A stretch of DNA of 9,823 nt from NCBI GenBank assembly GCA_964362385.1, contig CAYIEH010000022.1, positions 1-9,823 on the forward strand. Direction: 5' to 3'. Source of the DNA: CAYIEH01 sp964362385. GTDB taxonomy: Bacteria > Patescibacteriota > Minisyncoccia > UBA6257 > UBA9933. A program made the translations under genes and the position numbers. This document shows positions 6,326 through 9,823 of the stretch, one piece after another. The notes beneath the pieces are model-generated. The model searched no databases. It worked only from the letters and a program-made list of their open reading frames with translations, and was not told where the DNA came from. The stretch's first letter is position 1; every line of letters starts with the position of its first letter.

Positions 6326-6331
6326 ATTATA
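6326..6331 (-). promoter_or_regulatory. -10 box of NYN gene, leaderless layout
   Basis: The minus strand reads TATAAT, ending 9 nt before the first base of ATG 6317, so the predicted start of transcription is about 2 nt upstream of the codon. The spacing is identical to that before the gene at 3194. The box directly adjoins the stop codon of the signal-peptide relic. Confidence 0.55.
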
Positions 6332-6439
6332 TTAAATATCCGATGAAATTCTAAATTTCACCTGCGGCCAACCGCTAAAAATCCACCCGAAAATAAACAA
6401 AAAAATAACGAGAAATTTCAGCGTTTTTTTGAAATTCAT
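6332..6439 (-). pseudogene. Signal-peptide relic of a surface-protein gene
   Basis: A 35-codon frame from ATG 6439 to TAA 6332 encodes MNFKKTLKFLVIFLFIFGWI followed by FSGWPQVKF and a few unrelated residues. Its first 26 residues are clearly homologous to the start of the large surface protein at 5668 (MNFNKFLKVSIIFLIIFGWI then FSGWPRI). At DNA level 25 bases are identical (6372-6396 and 5601-5625). The remainder of a surface protein is missing, so this is most simply a broken gene that kept its export segment. Its own promoter-like TGCTACAAT remains upstream at 6458-6450. It could instead be a functional small membrane peptide; nothing in the sequence decides this. Confidence 0.65.
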
Positions 6440-6449
6440 CTTATTTTTT

Positions 6450-6458
6450 ATTGTAGCA
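6450..6458 (-). promoter_or_regulatory. Extended -10 of the signal-peptide relic
   Basis: The minus strand reads TGCTACAAT, an extended -10 with one mismatch in the hexamer. It puts transcription start about 4 nt before ATG 6439. It lies just beyond the end of the extended Nudix frame. Confidence 0.4.
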
Positions 6459-6461
6459 CAA

Positions 6462-6926
6462 TCATAAATATATTTTAAGAAATGCTTGTGCTTTCCATAA
6501 ATTAAAAATTTTATCTGCGACTGGAGACATTGGCACAGGTAAATTATCCGGTGAAAATCATTTAGCCTCCAATATCTCTTTTTCTTGAATGATAAAGTTT
6601 TTGTTATTTGCTTTTGTTGAAAAACAAAAGATATTGTCTTTTTTATATTCTGCCGTACTGATAAATTTACCGATTGATTTTATATCGTTAGAAATAATGC
6701 CCACTTCTTCTTTTATTTCTCTTCTTGCCGCCATTTCCTGAGTTTCGCCTTTTTTAATTGATCCGCCGGGAAAAGTCCATCTTTTTCTTCCGTAATTATT
6801 TCTAATCATTAAAATTTTTCCATCGCATTCGATTACGCATTTAACGCCGAAAGTTTCAGGTCGAAAAATAAACCAATATAACTTATAAAAAAGGAAAAGA
6901 ATTTTATAATAAATCTGGCGCATCAT
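6462..6926 (-). pseudogene. Nudix hydrolase, interrupted by in-frame TGA at Trp
   Basis: The Nudix box is complete: G55-x5-E61-x7-R69-E70-I71-x-E73-E74-x-G76-I77 (GGSIKKGETQEMAARREIKE then EVGI). The family hydrolyses nucleoside diphosphates linked to another group, using Mg2+ held by the box glutamates. An N-terminal hydrophobic stretch (about 5-21) precedes the fold. The first frame stops at TGA 6560-6558 after ILEAK, giving 122 residues. The same frame continues past that TGA as FSPDNLPVPMSPVADKIFNL then WKAQAFLKIYL before a second TGA at 6464-6462. Nudix proteins typically have AKWFSxDxLP here, so the TGA stands exactly where a TGG Trp codon is expected. The simplest reading is a TGG to TGA mutation or sequencing error that truncates the C-terminal helix; the short product keeps the catalytic box and might still fold. 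Two adjacent ATGs open the gene; no Shine-Dalgarno site is seen. Confidence 0.8.
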
Positions 6927-7044
6927 TAAAATAATTGAAAAGTATAAATCTTATTTATGGCAGTTTTCTTATTTATTGTATAATAAATTATAATATCCTC
7001 CCAGCTCAAGCGGACAAATCATTTTATTTTTTTTAAATTTAAGA

Positions 7045-7050
7045 TATAAT
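7045..7050 (+). promoter_or_regulatory. -10 box of DUF1003 gene, leaderless layout
   Basis: TATAAT ends 7 nt before the A of ATG 7057, which places the predicted transcription start on the ATG itself. No Shine-Dalgarno site can fit. The upstream 17-nt position has no good -35 match. Confidence 0.55.
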
Positions 7051-7056
7051 TCAGAT

Positions 7057-7545
7057 ATGTCCAACAACTTCTTTAAAAAACCGCCGTCAATCGGGGAATT
7101 AAGGCAAATTACCAAGCCCATCAGAAACGTCAATATCGCGTACAGGGAAAAACTCTCGGCTTTGGACAAAACGGCGCTTTGGATTACTGAAAATGTCGGT
7201 TCAGCCGGATTTTTTATTGTGATTTTTTGCTGGACTATTCTTTGGCTTTTATGGAATACGACTGGGCCGGCTGAATACAGATTTGATCCTTACCCGGCCT
7301 TTGTTCTCTGGCTTTTTATTTCAAATACGATTCAATTGCTTCTTTTGCCGCTTTTGTTAATCGGCCAAAATCTCCAAAGCCGTCATTCTAAAACAAGATC
7401 GGAAATTGACTTTGAAGTAAACCTCAAGGCGGAAAAAGAAATTGAAGCGGTTCTCGTTCACCTGGATCACCAAAATCAGCTAATTTTAAAAATTCTTGAA
7501 AAAATTAAAAATAAGGATGAGAAGGAAAGGGGAAATCTTAATTGA
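7057..7545 (+). CDS. DUF1003 family membrane protein
   Basis: The 162-residue product fits the DUF1003 family, small inner-membrane proteins of unknown function. After a cytoplasmic N-terminus with the family-like stretch ALWITENVGSAGFFIVIFCW there are two transmembrane segments, about residues 49-67 and 80-103 (AFVLWLFISNTIQLLLLPLL), separated by a short loop TTGPAEYRFDPYP. A charged, likely coiled-coil tail follows (about 115-155), rich in Glu and Lys with the family pattern KAEKEIEAVLVHLDHQNQLI. It is transcribed alone on the plus strand, divergent from the Nudix gene. Its TGA stop (7543-7545) overlaps the -35 hexamer of the rnpB promoter, so transcription of the two is packed tightly. Start choice is supported by the -10 box placed for a leaderless mRNA. 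Confidence 0.85.
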   Translation: MSNNFFKKPPSIGELRQITKPIRNVNIAYREKLSALDKTALWITENVGSAGFFIVIFCWTILWLLWNTTGPAEYRFDPYPAFVLWLFISNTIQLLLLPLLLIGQNLQSRHSKTRSEIDFEVNLKAEKEIEAVLVHLDHQNQLILKILEKIKNKDEKERGNLN

Positions 7546-7569
7546 CAATTGGCTAAAATTTAGTATAAT
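7542..7569 (+). promoter_or_regulatory. Consensus promoter of rnpB
   Basis: TTGACA at 7542-7547 and TATAAT at 7564-7569, both perfect, are separated by 16 nt. Transcription should start near 7576, at the base of P1 of RNase P RNA. The -35 hexamer overlaps the TGA stop codon of the DUF1003 gene. This is the only promoter in the window with both hexamers perfect at normal spacing, as expected for a strongly expressed stable RNA. Confidence 0.85.
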
Positions 7570-7576
7570 TCAAAAA

Positions 7577-8056
7577 TAGGCAAGGGAGTGATAGCCACCA
7601 GTGCTTCGCACTGGCTACGAATAATCTCGAATTTTGGCTTTCAGCCTCGCTAATCTTTACGAATAAAATTCGTGTTGATTAACGAGTGAGTGAAGCGAAC
7701 CAGATTAGCGAATATTCGTATTCAATGCGGAGCATTGATGGAGGAAGGTCCGGACACCAAGCCAGTGAGAAACACTGGCAAAGGTAGCGGCTAACAGCCG
7801 CCGAGCGTAAGCTTAGAGGTGCGAGCAGAAACGTCCTGAAGCGAAAGCTGAGGGAAAGCCCACATCCTAACGTAGATGGCTTAACTCCGCCATAGGGATA
7901 AAAAAGCGGAGATGAAACGGCTAAATCCTTACTGGGTGCAAGGCCGCACCATTCCGTAGCTTTATGCGAAGAATGGGGTGCCGCAAGATCCTGAGGGTAA
8001 CCGAAGGACCAGACAAATTATCACTTAGAAACAGAATCCGGCCTACCACTTGCCTA
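7577..8056 (+). ncRNA. rnpB: RNase P RNA with large P3-region insert
   Basis: This is the catalytic RNA of RNase P, which matures the 5' ends of tRNAs. P1 pairs TAGGCAAG (7577-7584) with CTTGCCTA (8049-8056). P2 pairs AGTGATA with TATCACT near 8020. The conserved P4 5' strand appears as GAGGAAGGTCCGGAC at 7741, and its partner as ACAGAATCCGGCCTACC near 8030. Clear hairpins include GCCAGTG/CACTGGC and GCGGCT/AGCCGC. The P15 region reads GTGCAAGGCCGCACC, and the GGGGTGCC after the next hairpin supplies a GGT that could pair with tRNA CCA ends. At about 480 nt it is longer than usual: P1 to P4 takes about 164 nt against roughly 60 in E. coli. The excess lies at 7616-7720, described separately. 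Confidence 0.95.
7616..7720 (+). repeat. 105-nt palindromic insert in rnpB P3 region
   Basis: Perfect 8-bp inverted repeats TACGAATA (7616-7623) and TATTCGTA (7713-7720) bound the insert. Inside, TCGCTAATCT (7647-7656) is perfectly complementary to AGATTAGCGA (7702-7711). A competing hairpin at 7646-7686 has CTCG-TAATC and ACGAAT arms with an AAA loop. Small hairpins CCAGTGC-TTC-GCACTGG and TCAATGC-GGA-GCATTGA stand just outside each end. The insert could be a hairpin extension of P3 or a mobile palindromic element. Confidence 0.6.
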
Positions 8057-8093
8057 TACAAAAATCCCCCGCTTAGCGGGGGATTTTTGTATA
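8055..8093. terminator. Bidirectional terminator between rnpB and RNase HI
   Basis: A perfect 18-bp inverted repeat with loop TTA: arms at 8055-8072 and 8076-8093, with core CCCCCGC/GCGGGGG flanked by A and T runs. The T run after the GC stem fits rho-independent termination on both strands. It serves rnpB on the plus strand and the RNase HI gene, which ends at 8109, on the minus strand. Its first bases overlap the 3' end of P1. Confidence 0.9.
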
Positions 8094-8108
8094 AAATCAA
8101 ATTATAAT

Positions 8109-8597
8109 CTAAAACAGCTTGCTGCTCTGACTATCCAGCTCTTTATTGACCATTGCGTCCGCTCGTTTATTTTGTTCGCGCGGAATGAAAATAAATTCCA
8201 CCTTCTTAAAATCCTGCTTTAAATTCCAAATCTCAATAAAAAACGGCACAAGGGTTTTTTCTTTTATTTTATATTCTCCGTTTAATTGATTTGCCACAAG
8301 TTCGCTGTCCATCAGAACTTCAACGCCTGTTTTTTTCGCTTTTTCTTTGCCGATTAAATGCTTGATTTTTTTAAGACCGAAAATCACCGCCTGATATTCG
8401 GCCTCGTTATTGGTCGTTATGCCGATATATTGGGAATATTCTTTAATATTTCCCGCCCCCGATTTTTTTCCGCGTTGATCCGCGCCTGCCCCGCCAACGG
8501 CGTGGGTTAATCCGTGTAAATCCGCGATGACGCCTATGGCGGCATGACCAGGATTTCCCCTGCTTCCGCCGTCTGTATAGATTATTACCTTTGACAT
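8109..8597 (-). CDS. Ribonuclease HI family protein
   Basis: The 162-residue product cleaves RNA in RNA-DNA hybrids, removing primers and R-loops. The four catalytic acidic residues are visible: D9 in YTDGGSRGNPG, E67 in TTNNEAEYQA, D97 in LMDSELV, and D147 in REQNKRADAMVN. The fold and spacing fit the short prokaryotic RNase HI class without an N-terminal hybrid-binding domain. A Gly/Lys-rich insertion (about residues 35-52, GGAGADQRGKKSGAG) extends the loop before the second catalytic residue, as is common in candidate-phyla homologues. It stands as a single gene: the shared terminator is downstream, and AT-rich DNA without a Shine-Dalgarno site is upstream. It ends with TAG. A specific rnhA symbol is not assigned because several RNase H subtypes look alike. 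Confidence 0.93.
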   Translation of the reverse strand: MSKVIIYTDGGSRGNPGHAAIGVIADLHGLTHAVGGAGADQRGKKSGAGNIKEYSQYIGITTNNEAEYQAVIFGLKKIKHLIGKEKAKKTGVEVLMDSELVANQLNGEYKIKEKTLVPFFIEIWNLKQDFKKVEFIFIPREQNKRADAMVNKELDSQSSKLF

Positions 8598-8664
8598 AGA
8601 TTTAAAGATTTATGATTTAAGACTTAAAAATGTTTTTATTTTTATTAATTATTAATCTTAATTC

Positions 8665-9498
8665 TTATATCTTTATCCGTTTCCACGGAAATTTTATTTT
8701 AACCGGCAAGTCAAACCCTGATGACGCCTTATGACCTCCGCCACGGAATTTTTTGGCGATTTTTGAAACATCAATTTTCCCATTAGACCTTAAACTCGCT
8801 AGCAACCTTCCATTTTCATAACTCCACACAATGCCAATCCCTTTTCTATTGGATATTAAATGACCTATTTCTGAATTAAATATCGGCGAATTTACCGCCA
8901 CGGTTTGATATCCCTCAAAAATTACGTTTTCTCCGGTTTGAACCAATTTTTTAGTTAGGACGTTTTTATATTTTAAAATCTCTTTTCCGGCCTCAATATA
9001 TTTATTGAATTTTTGCCGATTATTAAAATCTTCGGAAAATTTATCCCATTCTTTAAAATTGAAATCACAGGCCTCTAAAAAAGCGTTAATTTCTTTGGAA
9101 AAAGGTTTTCGCCATTTCCAAATGTCCATATCTTCTATATAAATCAATAATTTGGGAATTGATTTTTTAGGGAAGAAATATTTCCAAGCCAAAACGCATC
9201 CCGCACAGTTTAAATTATAAATATATTCAGTTGATATTTTTATGTCCTCTTTTCTGCCGATATGGTGGTCTATGACAACAAGTTTTTTGTTTTCTCCAAG
9301 GAGCTTTTTCATTATCTTTCCGTCAAAACACAAATCAAGCAAATAAATTTCCTTATTTTTCAGTTTTTCAAGATACGCCGCTCTGTTTTTATATTCAACG
9401 GGAATATAACTTGCTCTGTTTTTAAATTTTTTCCAGGCAGCCCAGGCGGCACCAAACCCGTCCTCGTCGTTGTGATATAAAATTACAATGGATTTCAT
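8665..9498 (-). CDS. DHH family phosphoesterase
   Basis: The product from ATG 9498 is 277 residues. Motif I is HNDEDGFG (residues 9-16), motif II LLDLCFD (53-59), motif III is the name-giving IDHH (D77-H78-H79), and the C-terminal DHHA1-like part has RGGGHKASSGF. The family uses two metal ions, Mn2+ or Mg2+, to cleave phosphoester bonds in small nucleotides or single-stranded nucleic acid (oligoribonucleases, cyclic-dinucleotide phosphodiesterases, RecJ relatives). At this short length without extra domains, a nanoRNase or nucleotide phosphohydrolase role is plausible but the substrate is unknown. The frame is open to ATG 9528, but that start overlaps the upstream gene. ATG 9498 has GAGGTG 11 nt before it and opens directly on the first strand, so it is preferred. 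The gene follows the zinc-ribbon gene with a 5-nt gap. Confidence 0.9.
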   Translation of the reverse strand: MKSIVILYHNDEDGFGAAWAAWKKFKNRASYIPVEYKNRAAYLEKLKNKEIYLLDLCFDGKIMKKLLGENKKLVVIDHHIGRKEDIKISTEYIYNLNCAGCVLAWKYFFPKKSIPKLLIYIEDMDIWKWRKPFSKEINAFLEACDFNFKEWDKFSEDFNNRQKFNKYIEAGKEILKYKNVLTKKLVQTGENVIFEGYQTVAVNSPIFNSEIGHLISNRKGIGIVWSYENGRLLASLRSNGKIDVSKIAKKFRGGGHKASSGFDLPVKIKFPWKRIKI

Positions 9499-9503
9499 AT
9501 TTT

Positions 9504-9823
9504 TTATACCACCTCTTGTTGATAACATTGTTCACAATACACAATTTCCGGTCTATCGGGAGAGTAAGTGGTTTCAAATTCATTGAGACAGGGTTGGTTT
9601 CCGTGGCTGTGAGCTACGGTATTTTGATATGCAATTTTTTCTGCGTTGGTCGGCGTTAAGTCTGCGTTAGTCCGCGCGCCTTGGCACATGCATTTTCTAT
9701 GCCAGAGTTTAAGAGGATTTCTCTGTTTTATTCTCTGGTAATGACGGCAGTTAGGACATAGACGGGGTAAGGGAAGGTTCATCTTACGGTAGAATTCCAG
9801 TTCTTGAGGGATGATTTTGAAAG
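9504..9823 (-). CDS. Zinc-ribbon protein, 5' end beyond window
   Basis: The frame is open to the window edge and reads FKIIPQELEFYRK directly before the first Met, so MNLPLP at 9782 is internal and the true start lies outside. The visible part carries paired cysteines: CPNC in PRLCPNCRHYQRIKQRNPL, then CMC in HRKCMCQG, a lone Cys in QPCLNEFETTYSPDRPEIVY, and CEQC near the end. These would bind one or two zinc ions in a treble-clef or ribbon. I recall this motif series as frequent in candidate-phyla genomes, usually as the tail of longer proteins with several such modules, and related to nucleic-acid binding or HNH-like folds, but no function is established. It ends 5 nt before the DHH gene, so the pair is probably co-transcribed. 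Confidence 0.7.
   Translation of the reverse strand, partial: FKIIPQELEFYRKMNLPLPRLCPNCRHYQRIKQRNPLKLWHRKCMCQGARTNADLTPTNAEKIAYQNTVAHSHGNQPCLNEFETTYSPDRPEIVYCEQCYQQEVV
9510..9515 (-). promoter_or_regulatory. Shine-Dalgarno site deciding DHH start
   Basis: GAGGTG on the minus strand lies 11 nt before ATG 9498, inside the last codons of the zinc-ribbon gene. It is the only clear Shine-Dalgarno site in the window and favours ATG 9498 over ATG 9528. Confidence 0.6.

Noticed and set aside
6969..7169. Minus-strand 66-codon frame overlapping the DUF1003 start
   Set aside because: It runs opposite a well-supported gene, has no recognisable sequence and no start signal.
6462..7545. UGA reassigned to Gly or Trp in this genome
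   Set aside because: TGG is used freely for Trp, the DUF1003 frame ends sensibly at TGA, and only one gene has a TGA inside conserved sequence. A single mutation explains it; kept only as something to check.
9499..9528. Upstream start ATG 9528 for the DHH protein
   Set aside because: The ten extra residues overlap the zinc-ribbon gene and are not part of the fold. ATG 9498 has a Shine-Dalgarno site and begins directly with the first beta strand.

Overview
The window looks like scaffolded metagenomic DNA from a Candidate Phyla Radiation (Patescibacteria, probably Parcubacteria-group) bacterium. This is an inference from gene content, not from a marker tree. The signs are compact genes, a run of small secreted or anchored surface proteins (cohesin, dockerin, DUF916-like, Fn3-like), a GxxExxY nuclease gene, a zinc-ribbon protein of a type I associate with these genomes, and almost no Shine-Dalgarno sites. 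Two 10-N scaffold gaps (4357-4366 and 5799-5808) each interrupt a gene.

Layout. Positions 1-3194 hold a minus-strand surface-protein operon, read right to left: a 218-residue anchored protein with a four-Cys C-terminal beta domain, a DUF916-like membrane-anchored protein, a dockerin protein and a cohesin protein. From 3240 to 3749 lies a GxxExxY PD-(D/E)XK gene bracketed by inversely oriented TACGAAA-type repeat tracts; it looks like a small inserted cassette. From 3750 to 5668 lies a larger multidomain surface protein, cut by the first gap, whose C-terminal domain is a paralogue of the 218-residue protein. Next come an NYN-domain nuclease gene cut by the second gap (5757-6317), a 35-codon signal-peptide relic of another surface gene (6332-6439), and a Nudix hydrolase gene carrying an in-frame TGA where Trp is expected (6462-6926).

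The plus strand then carries a DUF1003 membrane protein (7057-7545) and, behind a consensus promoter, the RNase P RNA gene rnpB (7577-8056). rnpB carries an unusual insert of about 105 nt in the P3 region, bounded by an 8-bp perfect inverted repeat. A strong bidirectional terminator separates rnpB from minus-strand RNase HI (8109-8597). At the right edge a DHH phosphoesterase (8665-9498) follows, 5 nt downstream, a zinc-ribbon protein that runs off the window.

How it fits together: the left half is a cell-surface module in which a cohesin and a dockerin encoded side by side could dock to each other, with the DUF916-like protein as a possible wall or membrane tether. The right half is nucleic-acid processing (RNase P, RNase HI, NYN, DHH) and housekeeping. 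The points most worth a second look are the repeat-flanked GxxExxY cassette with its mutated start codon, the insert in RNase P RNA whose ends use the same TACGAA word, and a recurring leaderless promoter layout with TATAAT 6-8 nt before the ATG.
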